Of a stretch of 64,000 bases of DNA, positions 7,516 to 18,130 are shown piece after piece (the stretch's first letter is position 1; the number at the start of each line of letters is the position of its first letter). Below the pieces are notes generated by a model. That model was not told where the DNA came from and ran no database searches. It saw nothing but the letters and a program-made list of their open reading frames with translations. The translations under genes and the position numbers were made by a program. Origin of the DNA: Palsa-459 sp963841965 (GTDB lineage: Bacteria > Actinomycetota > Acidimicrobiia > Acidimicrobiales > RAAP-2); assembly GCA_963841965.1 (NCBI GenBank), contig CAWJES010000013.1:124001-188000 (forward strand), in the 5' to 3' direction.

Positions 7516-8295
7516 ATGGCAGCGATCCGAATCATCGGGCCGGGCAGGGCCGGCATGTCCTTCGCCGCAGCGCTCCGCGCGGCAGGTCACGTGGTGGACG
7601 AGCCCCTCGGCCGTGGCGACGCAATCGCCCGGGCGGCCCGCGGGGTCGACGTCCTCATCATCGCGGTGCCCGACGACCAGATCGCCCGGGTCGCGGCCGA
7701 GGTGGATCCCGAGGAGGGTTGCGTGGTCATGCACCTGTCCGGATCGCTCGGCTGCGACGTGCTCGGCGCCCACCCGCGCAGGGCCGCGATGCATCCGCTC
7801 GTCCCGATGCCCAATGCGCAGGTCGGTGCCGGGCGGCTCGCTTCGGGCGTGACGCTCTGCATCGCGGGCGACCCCGTCGCACGCGAGATCGGCGAGTCGC
7901 TCGGAGCCAGGATCGTGACGATCGACGACGCCGACCGCCCCGCGTACCACGCCGCCGCCTGCGCAGCGGCGAACCACCTCGTGGCGCTGCTCGGCCAGGT
8001 CGAGCGCATCGCGGCGACCGTCGGGCTGCCACTCGAGGCCTTCCTCGGCTTGGCGCAGGCGGCGCTCGACGATGCGGCCGATCTCGGACCGGCCACCGCG
8101 CTGACCGGACCCGCGTCACGAGGAGACTGGGCGACGATCGCCCGGCACCTCGATGCGCTCGACGAGTCCGAGCGCGCCGCGTACGGCGCGGGCGTGGCGC
8201 TGGCCATCGCGCTCGCCGGGTCTCCGCCGGCGGTCCCGGCCGATCGCTCGGACCGGCCGCGCACGCCGGCGCGGCCAGCGCGCACCACGCGGTAG
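7516..8295 (+). CDS. Rossmann-fold and DUF2520 domain protein
   Basis: 259-residue oxidoreductase-like protein. The N-terminal NAD(P)-binding IIGPGRAGMSFAAALRAAGH is followed by VLIIAVPDDQIARVA and MHLSGSLG, then the all-alpha DUF2520 domain with YHAAACAAANHLVALL. The fold resembles ketopantoate reductase and ProC. It lies immediately upstream of panC (3-bp gap), as in many actinobacteria. A link to pantothenate or ketopantoate reduction is a reasonable but unproven inference. The ATG at 7516 is preceded by an aagaggggggaa ribosome-binding site. Confidence 0.8.
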   Translation: MAAIRIIGPGRAGMSFAAALRAAGHVVDEPLGRGDAIARAARGVDVLIIAVPDDQIARVAAEVDPEEGCVVMHLSGSLGCDVLGAHPRRAAMHPLVPMPNAQVGAGRLASGVTLCIAGDPVAREIGESLGARIVTIDDADRPAYHAAACAAANHLVALLGQVERIAATVGLPLEAFLGLAQAALDDAADLGPATALTGPASRGDWATIARHLDALDESERAAYGAGVALAIALAGSPPAVPADRSDRPRTPARPARTTR

Positions 8296-8298
8296 CGA

Positions 8299-9198
8299 GT
8301 GGAGGTCATCACCTCGCTCGCGCAGTGGCGCGAGCGCACCGATTCGATCCGGTCCGGGCCCGCGACGCTGGGCGTGACCCTCACGATGGGGGCCCTGCAC
8401 CCCGGGCATGCGGCGCTCTTCGAGGCCTCGCGCGGGGCGTGCGACGTGTCGGTCGCGACGATCTTCGTCAACCCGCTCCAGTTCAACGACGCGCAGGATC
8501 TCGCCGCGTACCCGCGGGACCTCGACGCCGACCTCGCGCGCTGTGAGGCGGGCGGGATCGCGGTTGTGCTGGTGCCATCGGTCGCCGAGATCTGGCCCGA
8601 CTGGCCGGAACCGACCTCGACGAGGGTCCACGTCGAGGGACTCGCCGACCGCCTCGAGGGCGCCGACCGGCCGGGCCACTTCGACGGCGTCGCGACCGTG
8701 GTGTCGAAGCTCCTGATCGCGACGGGTCGGTGCACTGCGTTCTTCGGTGAGAAGGACTTCCAGCAGCTGTGCGTCGTGCGCAGGGTGGTGGCCGATCTCG
8801 CCATCGACGCGGACGTCGTCGGAGTGGGGATCGTGCGAGAGCCCGATGGCCTGGCGCTCTCGAGCCGCAACGTCCGGCTGAGCGCTCCCGCGCGTGCGGA
8901 GGCGACCGTGCTGCACCGCGCGCTCGAGGCGGGACGCGCGGCGCTCGAGGCGGGCGCCACCCCGGCGAAGGCCGTTGCGGCGATGGAGGCGGTCGTCGCA
9001 GCAGTGCCGGCGATGTCGCTCGCCTACGCTCGCGTGGTGGAGGAAGCGACGCTCGATGACGCCGTCGAGCCCGCGGCGGGCACCACGGTGCGCCTCCTCG
9101 CGGCTGGCGTCATTGACTCGGTGCGCCTGATCGACAACCTGGCCGCCGTGGTCGGGGCGGCTGCGGACCCGACCGTCACGTCCGGGGCCGCTCGATGA
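8299..9198 (+). CDS. panC: Pantothenate synthetase
   Basis: ATP-dependent condensation of pantoate with beta-alanine. Signature segments are LTMGALHPGHAALF, FVNPLQF, AYPRDLDADL, the VHVEGLADRLEG region, FFGEKDFQQLCVVRR and LALSSRNVRLS. The 299-residue length is typical. It starts with GTG at 8299, 3 bp after the DUF2520 gene, and its stop overlaps nadB as ATGA. This places cofactor synthesis for CoA and NAD on one transcript. Confidence 0.94.
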   Translation: MEVITSLAQWRERTDSIRSGPATLGVTLTMGALHPGHAALFEASRGACDVSVATIFVNPLQFNDAQDLAAYPRDLDADLARCEAGGIAVVLVPSVAEIWPDWPEPTSTRVHVEGLADRLEGADRPGHFDGVATVVSKLLIATGRCTAFFGEKDFQQLCVVRRVVADLAIDADVVGVGIVREPDGLALSSRNVRLSAPARAEATVLHRALEAGRAALEAGATPAKAVAAMEAVVAAVPAMSLAYARVVEEATLDDAVEPAAGTTVRLLAAGVIDSVRLIDNLAAVVGAAADPTVTSGAAR

Positions 9199-10757
9199 CC
9201 CTCGACGCGATCGTGGTCGGCAGCGGGGTGGCGGGCCTCACGGTGGCGGTCCGCCTCGCCGACGCCGGCGTGCGCGTCGGCGTCGTGACGAAGGGCGCCC
9301 TGGACGATGCCACGACCCGGTGGGCGCAGGGCGGCGTCGCGGCTGTCCTGCGCGACGACGAGGACTCCACCGATGCGCACCTCGCGGACACCCTTCGCGC
9401 AGGCGCGGGGCTCTGCGACGTGGACGCCGTGCGCGTCCTCGTCGACGAGGGCCCCGCGAGGGTCGAGGAGCTGATCGGTCTCGGTGCGGTGTTCGACCGC
9501 GAGTCTTCCGGGGAGCTCCAGCGCGCGCGGGAGGGCGGGCACTCGCACGCGAGGATCCTCCACGCCGGCGGCGCGGCGACCGGAGCCGAGGTTGAGCGCG
9601 CCCTGGTCGACGCGACGGAGCGGTCCGCCGCGGCGATCCGCGAGCACGCGGTCGCCGTCGAGCTGCTCGTGGAGGGGGACCGCTGCCGCGGGCTCGCCCT
9701 GCACGACGCAACGGGACGCCACGAGCTCGAGGCGGCGAGCGTCGTGCTCGCCACCGGCGGAGCCGGCCAGCTGTTCGAGGTGACGACCAATCCACCCGAG
9801 GCGACAGGCGACGGCCTGGCGCTGGCACTGCGCGCCGGCGTCGCCGTCGCAGACGTCGAGTTCATGCAGTTCCACCCCACGGCGCTGCATCACCCGGCGA
9901 TGCCGCGTCCCCTCCTGTCCGAGGCGCTGCGGGGCCATGGCGCGATCATCCGCAACGCCTCTGGCGTGCGGTTCGTCGATGAGCTCGCGCCGCGCGACGT
10001 CGTCAGTCGCGCGATGGCGTCCGAGATGGCCCGCGACGACGTCTCGCACCTCTGGTTGGACGCGACAGGGCTCGAGGAGTTCGCCGCCAGGTTCCCCACG
10101 CTCTCCGCCAGCCTCGCCGAGCTCGGGCTCGACCCGTCGACCGATTGGCTCCCCATCGCCCCGGCCGCCCACCACCTCGCGGGCGGCGTCGTGACCGACC
10201 TCGACGGCGCGACGACCCTGCCTGGCCTCTACGCCGTCGGCGAGGTCGCCTGCACGGGCGTCCACGGCGCCAACCGGCTCGCCTCCAACTCGCTGCTCGA
10301 GGGCATGGTGTTCGCAGCGCGTGTGGCCGAGCGGCTGGAGATCCCGGCGCACGGTCCCTCCGCCACCGGGGCGATGCGCTCGGTTCTCGGGCACTCGGGC
10401 GGGATCCCCGTCGTCCACCACGAGCGGACCGTGGTCCCGCCCGCGACGGCTTCGCTGTCGGTCGACGTCGCCGACGCCCGCCACGACCTTCAGCGGGCCA
10501 TGACGCGGGGTGCCGGCGTCGTTCGCTCGGCCGGATCGCTGGCGACGGTCGCGGGGCCTCTCGGAATCGCCAAGGCCGTGGCGGGCACCGGCGAGGACGC
10601 GGGCTCCCAGGAGCTCGCGAACCTGGTCACCTGCGCCGAGGCGCTGCTCACCTCTGCCCGTGCCCGCGAGGAGTCCCGCGGCTGCCACGTGCGCGAGGAG
10701 TTCCCCGAGGCCCTCGAGGCGTGGCGCCGGCGGATCGTGCTCGGAGGGAGGTCGTGA
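9195..10757 (+). CDS. nadB: L-aspartate oxidase
   Basis: FAD enzyme oxidising L-aspartate to iminoaspartate for de novo NAD synthesis. It has an N-terminal dinucleotide-binding VVGSGVAGLTVAVRLADAG and the RWAQGGVAAVL segment. EFMQFHPTALHH, NRLASNSLLEGMVF and the flavoprotein C-terminal helical region follow, 520 residues in all. The quinolinate synthase partner nadA is not in the window. It overlaps panC and nadC by 4 bp each. Confidence 0.94.
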   Translation: MTLDAIVVGSGVAGLTVAVRLADAGVRVGVVTKGALDDATTRWAQGGVAAVLRDDEDSTDAHLADTLRAGAGLCDVDAVRVLVDEGPARVEELIGLGAVFDRESSGELQRAREGGHSHARILHAGGAATGAEVERALVDATERSAAAIREHAVAVELLVEGDRCRGLALHDATGRHELEAASVVLATGGAGQLFEVTTNPPEATGDGLALALRAGVAVADVEFMQFHPTALHHPAMPRPLLSEALRGHGAIIRNASGVRFVDELAPRDVVSRAMASEMARDDVSHLWLDATGLEEFAARFPTLSASLAELGLDPSTDWLPIAPAAHHLAGGVVTDLDGATTLPGLYAVGEVACTGVHGANRLASNSLLEGMVFAARVAERLEIPAHGPSATGAMRSVLGHSGGIPVVHHERTVVPPATASLSVDVADARHDLQRAMTRGAGVVRSAGSLATVAGPLGIAKAVAGTGEDAGSQELANLVTCAEALLTSARAREESRGCHVREEFPEALEAWRRRIVLGGRS

Positions 10758-11611
10758 GCGTCCATCCGACTCGCGACGAGGTCCGTGCCGCCGTGGCCGC
10801 GGCGCTGGTCGAGGATCTGTTGGCCGACGGGGACCTGACCGCCGCGCTCCTCGACCCGGCCGCCGTCGCGTCGGCGGGGATCGTCACGCGCGAGGAGGGC
10901 GTCCTCGCAGGCGAACTGTGCGCGGTCGAGGCATTCGAGGTCGTGGACCCGGCGGTGGTCGTCGTGTTCCTGCGCCACGACGGCGACCGACTCCTCGCCG
11001 GCGACACGGTCGCGACGGTGCGCGGGCCGATGCGCTCCATCGTGACGGCGGAGCGCACGGCGCTCAACTTCCTCGGCCACCTGTCGGGCATCGCGACGTC
11101 GACCCGCGAGCTCGTCGAGGCGGTCAGCGCGGTCGATCCGAGCGTGTGCGTGCTCGACACCCGCAAGACCACGCCGGGGCTGCGGGCGCTCGAGAAGGCC
11201 GCCGTACGGGCGGGCGGCGGGATCAACCACCGGTCGTCGCTCTCGGAGTTCGTGCTCATCAAGGACAACCATCTCGGATCCATCTCGATTGCCGAGGCCG
11301 TCGCGCGCGCGCTCGAGTTGTGGCCCGGAAGGACGGTGGAGGTCGAGTGCGACACGCCGGGCCAGGTCGACGAGGCCGTCGAGGCCGGAGCGACGGCCGT
11401 GCTCCTCGACAACATGAGCCCCGGCGAGGCTGCACAGTGCGTCGCTCGCGTGCATGCGGCCGGCAGGGACGTGTTCATCGAGGCCTCCGGCGGGATCACG
11501 ATCGAGAGCGCGCCCGAGTACGCCAGGGCCGGCGTGGACGGGATGAGCAGCGGCGCGCTGACGCACACGATCCGGAGCCTCGACCTCGGGCTCGACCTGT
11601 ACGAGGAATGA
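10754..11611 (+). CDS. nadC: Nicotinate-nucleotide pyrophosphorylase (carboxylating)
   Basis: Quinolinate phosphoribosyltransferase, making nicotinate mononucleotide. Evident motifs are GDLTAALL, TAERTALNFLGHLSGIAT, DTRKTTPGLRALEKAAVRAGGG, FVLIKDNHL, EVECDTPGQ and EASGGIT. The 285-residue length is normal. GTG at 10754 overlaps the nadB stop (GTGA). coaX begins 7 bp downstream. Confidence 0.94.
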   Translation: MSVHPTRDEVRAAVAAALVEDLLADGDLTAALLDPAAVASAGIVTREEGVLAGELCAVEAFEVVDPAVVVVFLRHDGDRLLAGDTVATVRGPMRSIVTAERTALNFLGHLSGIATSTRELVEAVSAVDPSVCVLDTRKTTPGLRALEKAAVRAGGGINHRSSLSEFVLIKDNHLGSISIAEAVARALELWPGRTVEVECDTPGQVDEAVEAGATAVLLDNMSPGEAAQCVARVHAAGRDVFIEASGGITIESAPEYARAGVDGMSSGALTHTIRSLDLGLDLYEE

Positions 11612-11618
11612 TGTCCTG

Positions 11619-12453
11619 ATGCTGCTCGCGATCGATGTCGGCAACACCGAGACGGTGGTCGGGCTCTACGAGACCGAGGCCGGTGCCGACGTGACGTGCC
11701 GACGGGCAGGCCGATCGGGACCGTGAACCCGCGGCGGGGCTCGCGTGCCACTGGCGACTCTCGACGGTCTCGTCGCGCACTCCCGACGAGCACGCGATGG
11801 TGCTGACCCAGCTGCTCGACCTCGAGGGGCTCGACATCGCCGAGGTCGTGAGCGGGATCGCGATCAGCTCGTCCTCGCCCGAGACGACGTCCCAGCTGCG
11901 CCGGATGGCCTCGAGGTGGTTCTCGGCGTCCCCCTGCGTCGTGCTCGGACCGGGGGTCCGCACCGGCATGCCGATCCGCTACGACAACCCGAAGGAGGTC
12001 GGCGCGGACCGCATCGCCGACGCCGTCGGCGCCTTCGAGCTCTACGGGGGGCCGGTGGTCGTCGTCGACCTCGGCACCGCGACCACGTTCGACGCCATCT
12101 CGGCGGACGGCGAGTACCTGGGTGGCGCGATCGCGCCCGGCGTCGCCATCTCGCTCGAGGCCCTGTACGGACATGCCTCGGCGCTGCGCGCGGTCGAGCT
12201 GGTCGAGCCTCGCGAGGTCATCGGCAGGTCCACGGAGGAGTCGATCCAGTCGGGCGTGCTGTACGGGTACGCGGGGCTCGTCGACGCGATGTGCGCCCGG
12301 TTCGCAGGGGTGCTCGGGGAGCCCGAGGTCGTCGCCACCGGCGGGCTCGCGAGCCTGATCGCCCCCTACACGTCGTCGGTCGCGCACGTCGAGCCCTGGC
12401 TCACCCTGCACGGCCTGCGCATCATCTACGACCGCAACGGAGGACAGGCCTGA
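11619..12453 (+). CDS. coaX: Type III pantothenate kinase (frameshifted in this sequence)
   Basis: CoaX phosphorylates pantothenate, the first step to CoA. The N-terminal phosphate loop MLLAIDVGNTETVVGLYET begins at ATG 11619. That frame runs into TGA at about 11724, while the rest (CHWRLSTVSSRTPDEHAM, then NPKEVGADRIADAVGA, VVDLGTATTFDAI and GGAIAPGVAIS) reads in another frame. The junction lies near 11690-11710. All family motifs survive on either side, so an indel error is more likely than a pseudogene. The stop overlaps lysS (TGATG). It follows panC and nadBC in the same cofactor operon. Confidence 0.82.
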
Positions 12454-13861
12454 TGGCCCAGCCGTACTCGTTCGCCCACGACACCTACGCGCGCGAGGTC
12501 GCGGACCGGTTCGCTGCCCTCACCGACGGCGAGGAGTCCGGGGTCACCGTCTCGGTCGCCGGCCGCCTCATGCTCGTGCGCCCGCAGGGCAAGCTCGCCT
12601 TCGCGACCCTGCGCGACTCCACGGGCGAGGTCCAGCTCTTCGCGCTGTCGGCCGTGACCGAGTCGTTCGAGGCGTTCACGCGGCTCAGCATCGGCGACTG
12701 GGTCGGCGCCACCGGCGAGGTCGTGCGGACCCGGCGCGGCGAGCTGTCCGTCAAGGTCTCGACCTTCTCGGTGCTGGCCGAGACCACCCTCGGCTTCGGC
12801 GACAAGTGGCACGGCATCACGGATCCCGACATCCGCTACCGCCATCGCGAGGCGGACCTCTGGGCCAACCCCGAGACGCGCGTGGCGCCTCGACAGGCGC
12901 CACGCGCTGATCCGCTCGATGCGCGAGCGCCTGTGGGCGCGCGAACTTCGTCGAGGTCGAGACCCCGATCCTCAACGTCGTGCCGTCGGGCGGGAACGCG
13001 AAGCGGTTCGTCACGCACCACAACGCGCTCGACAACGACTTCTACCTGCGCATCGCGCCGGAGCTCTGGCTCAAGCGGCTCGTCGTCGGCGGGTACGAGC
13101 GGGTCTTCGAGATCGGGAGGCTCTTCCGCAATGAGGGGATCTCGCCGCGGCACAACCCCGAGTTCACGACCGTCGAGCTCGTACGCCGCGTACCTCGACT
13201 ACATCGACCTGATGGCGCTCACCGAGCAGCTCGTGGCGGACTGCGTCCGCGACGTACTCGGCACGACCTCGATCACCTACCAGGGGCGCGAGCTCGAGAT
13301 GGGCGCCCCGTGGCGGCGCGCGTCGATGGCCGAGCTCGTCTCCGAGAAGATCGGCGCGCGACGTTTCCGTGCGACTCGCAGCCCGACGTGCTGCGAGCGC
13401 TCCTTGCCGACGCGGGCGAGCCGTTGCCGCCACCGTCGTGGGGCCCGGGCAAGCTTCTGGAGGAGCTGTTCGGGGCCGTCTGCGAGCCGGACCAGTGGAA
13501 CCCGACCTTCGTGCTCGACTACCCCGTCGAGGTGTCGCCGCTCGCGCGACGGCACCGCTCGGACCCCGAGCTCACCGAGCGGTTCGAGGTCTTCTGCGTC
13601 GGACGGGAGCTCGCGAACGGCTTCAGCGAGCTCACGGACCCCGTCGACCAGCGCGCACGGTTCGAGGAGCAGGCGAGGGCTCGCGCCGAGGGGGACGACG
13701 AGGCGATGGCCGTCGACGAGGACTACGTGCACGCGCTCGAGTACGGCCTGCCGCCGACGGCGGGGCTCGGGATCGGCATCGACCGCCTCGCGATGATCCT
13801 GGCCGACGCGTCGAACATTCGCGAGGTGATCGCGTTCCCGACGCTCAAGCCGCTTTCCTAG
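12453..13861 (+). CDS. lysS: Lysyl-tRNA synthetase, class II (four apparent frameshifts)
   Basis: Charges tRNA-Lys. The OB-fold anticodon-binding domain (SVAGRLMLVRPQGKLAFATLRDSTGEV) comes first. Class II motifs follow: FVEVETPIL, then FEIGRLFRNEGISPRHNPEFTTVE, then GLGIGIDRLAMIL near the C-terminus. These pieces lie in three frames, with changes near 12887, 12942, 13181 and 13358, so no single frame encodes the protein. Length after repair is about 469 residues, close to normal. The gene is essential and all catalytic motifs are present, so base indels in the sequence are the simplest explanation. True inactivation with a second copy elsewhere cannot be excluded. Confidence 0.85.
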
Positions 13862-13878
13862 GACCGCAGTTCGCCGCC

Positions 13879-13893
13879 ACGCTGCCGCAGCGT
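13879..13893. terminator. Possible bidirectional hairpin between lysS and the prenyl synthase
   Basis: Inverted repeat ACGCTGC-C-GCAGCGT in the 62-bp gap between two converging genes. There is no T-run on either side, so termination is only plausible. Confidence 0.3.
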
Positions 13894-13923
13894 TGAACGC
13901 GCGGGGCTGCCTGCCGCAGGTGC

Positions 13924-14904
13924 CTAGCCGACGATGGGAAGGTCCTCGAGCAGTGAGGCCACGAGCGCGGAGAACCCGTCGCGAAGCGCAGGCTCGGGCA
14001 CCGATGCGAGCGCCTCGTTCGCGGTGCGCACCCATCGGGCGCCCTGCTCGAGCGCGACGTCGACACCGTTCGTCGACGCGACGAGCAGCCGTGCCTTCTC
14101 GCGCTCCGGCTCGTCGAGCGGCTGGCCGAGAAGCGCCCGCAGCTCGGCCGCGACCGACGCGTCGTCCAGCGCGACAAGCACCGGCAGCGTGTAGATCCCC
14201 TCGGCGAGGTCCTGTCCCGCAGGCTTGCCGAGCTGCCCGTCGGTCGCGATCAGGTCGAGCACGTCGTCACGGAGCTGGAACACCATCCCGAACGCGTGTC
14301 CGAACGCCGTCAGCGCGGCGGTGACGTCCTCGTCGCGGTGCGCGGTGAGCGCGCCGACGCGGCATGCGGACGCCATCAACGCAGCGGTCTTGCCGCCGAT
14401 CGCCTCGAAGTAGTCAGCCGAGCTGCGCGTCACGTCGTACGTGGTGCGGACCTCGGACACCTGGCCGCGCGTCAACGCCGCGAGCGTGCGTGCGAGCAGC
14501 CCGGCGATCTCGGTGCCGAGGTCGGCCGCGATGGCGGCAGAGCGCGCCATCAGGTAGTCGCCCGCCACGATGGCGACGAGGTTTCCGAAGCGTGAATTCA
14601 CCGATTCGACGTTCCGCCGGATCGTCGCCTCGTCCATCACGTCGTCGTGGTACAGCGAGGCGAGGTGCATGAGCTCGAGGGACACGCCACCCAGCAGGAC
14701 GTCCTGCGAGGCCTCGGCGGATCCGCCAGTGGCCGCCGCGATCGCAAGGAGCGGACGAAGGCGCTTGCCGCCTGCCCTGATCAGATGGGTCGTGACCGAG
14801 TCAAGATAAGAATCTCCGATGACGACGGACTCGAAGAGGAGAGGTTCGAACCTCCCGAGATCGTCCTCAACCGTGGGCATTGCGAGCGTCGCCAAGGGGT
14901 CCAC
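13924..14904 (-). CDS. Polyprenyl diphosphate synthase (long-chain trans type)
   Basis: Builds isoprenoid diphosphates, probably for menaquinone side chains. The first aspartate-rich motif is in LYHDDVMDEA and the second in QLRDDVLDLIA. RAGGKRLRPLLAIAAA and GGKTAALMASACRVGAL also match the family. With GTG at 14904 the protein has 326 residues. An internal ATG at 14880 is an alternative, but the GTG sits 7 nt behind a TAGGGT hexamer, which decides for it. It is convergent with lysS and divergent from clpC. Chain length cannot be read from the sequence. Confidence 0.9.
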   Translation of the reverse strand: MDPLATLAMPTVEDDLGRFEPLLFESVVIGDSYLDSVTTHLIRAGGKRLRPLLAIAAATGGSAEASQDVLLGGVSLELMHLASLYHDDVMDEATIRRNVESVNSRFGNLVAIVAGDYLMARSAAIAADLGTEIAGLLARTLAALTRGQVSEVRTTYDVTRSSADYFEAIGGKTAALMASACRVGALTAHRDEDVTAALTAFGHAFGMVFQLRDDVLDLIATDGQLGKPAGQDLAEGIYTLPVLVALDDASVAAELRALLGQPLDEPEREKARLLVASTNGVDVALEQGARWVRTANEALASVPEPALRDGFSALVASLLEDLPIVG

Positions 14905-14911
14905 GGCGACA

Positions 14912-14917
14912 ACCCTA
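14912..14917 (-). promoter_or_regulatory. -10 hexamer of the prenyl synthase gene (leaderless)
   Basis: TAGGGT on the minus strand, 7 nt before the GTG start at 14904. It is the reason for preferring that start over the internal ATG. Confidence 0.5.
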
Positions 14918-14953
14918 GGGGCGCGGGCCGGGACTGTCCCAACCCGAACGACG

Positions 14954-14981
14954 TTGAACTGGCGCACCGCACCGTTACACT
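14954..14981 (+). promoter_or_regulatory. Sigma-70-type promoter of clpC
   Basis: TTGAAC (14954-14959), a 16-nt spacer and TACACT (14976-14981), about 33 nt before the clpC start. This is the best complete -35/-10 pair seen in the window. A GGGAGG ribosome-binding site follows at 15001-15006. Confidence 0.55.
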
Positions 14982-15013
14982 CGACATACAGCCCAATGAC
15001 GGGAGGCTCATAG

Positions 15014-17515
<2,502 letters not shown>

Positions 17516-17524
17516 CGCTCGACG

Positions 17525-18043
17525 GTGGTCGAGGAGTGGGAGGTCGAGCGCAGGGCTGAGCCGTCCTTCGTCGCGGGCGAGCGCGAGACGATCGAGGGCT
17601 GGCTCGAGTTCCACCGCCTGACCCTCGAGCTCAAGTGCGAGGGACTGAGCGACGACCAGCGCAAGGCGCGCCCCGTCGCGACGTCCGCCCTCTCGCTGCA
17701 CGGGATCCTCCGCCACATGGCAGAGGTCGAGCGGAACTGGTTTCAGCGCGTGCTGCTCGCCGACAGCGATCTGCCGGGGATCTGGTTTCGCCCCGGCGTC
17801 GAGGACAGCGAGCTGCTCCCGCTCGACGACGCGGTCTTCGAGGACGACCTCGCGACGTTCCGCGCGACGTGCGAGCGGTCCCGCGAGATCGCCGCGGCGA
17901 GGTCGCTGGACGACACCGGGATCCGCCGCGGTGAGCCATGCTCGCTGCGCTGGGTCTACACGCACATGGTCGAGGAGTACGCCCGTCACAACGGGCACGC
18001 CGACCTCATCCGCGAGCTGATCGACGGCGCCGTCGGCTGGTAG
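17525..18043 (+). CDS. DinB-like four-helix protein (DUF664)
   Basis: 172-residue member of the DinB/YfiT metalloenzyme-like superfamily. HGILRHMAEVERNWFQR and MVEEYARHNGHADLIRELIDG carry the histidines that make the metal site in this fold. In actinobacteria some relatives are mycothiol-dependent transferases, but others have no known substrate, so no reaction is assigned. It starts with GTG at 17525, 9 bp after clpC, and probably shares its transcript. Confidence 0.78.
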   Translation: MVEEWEVERRAEPSFVAGERETIEGWLEFHRLTLELKCEGLSDDQRKARPVATSALSLHGILRHMAEVERNWFQRVLLADSDLPGIWFRPGVEDSELLPLDDAVFEDDLATFRATCERSREIAAARSLDDTGIRRGEPCSLRWVYTHMVEEYARHNGHADLIRELIDGAVGW

Positions 18044-18095
18044 GCCCGGGCTGCGCACCGGGCCTCGCGCTCCGAACGCGTCCCCGGGCTCGGCC

Positions 18096-18101
18096 TAGGG
18101 T
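18096..18101 (+). promoter_or_regulatory. -10 hexamer upstream of the sulfatase gene
   Basis: TAGGGT 29 nt before the sulfatase ATG, with an AGAGGAG ribosome-binding site in between. Unlike most genes here, this transcript would have a leader. Confidence 0.4.
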
Positions 18102-18130
18102 GGCGGGGCCAGCGCACAGAGGAGCCCCCC

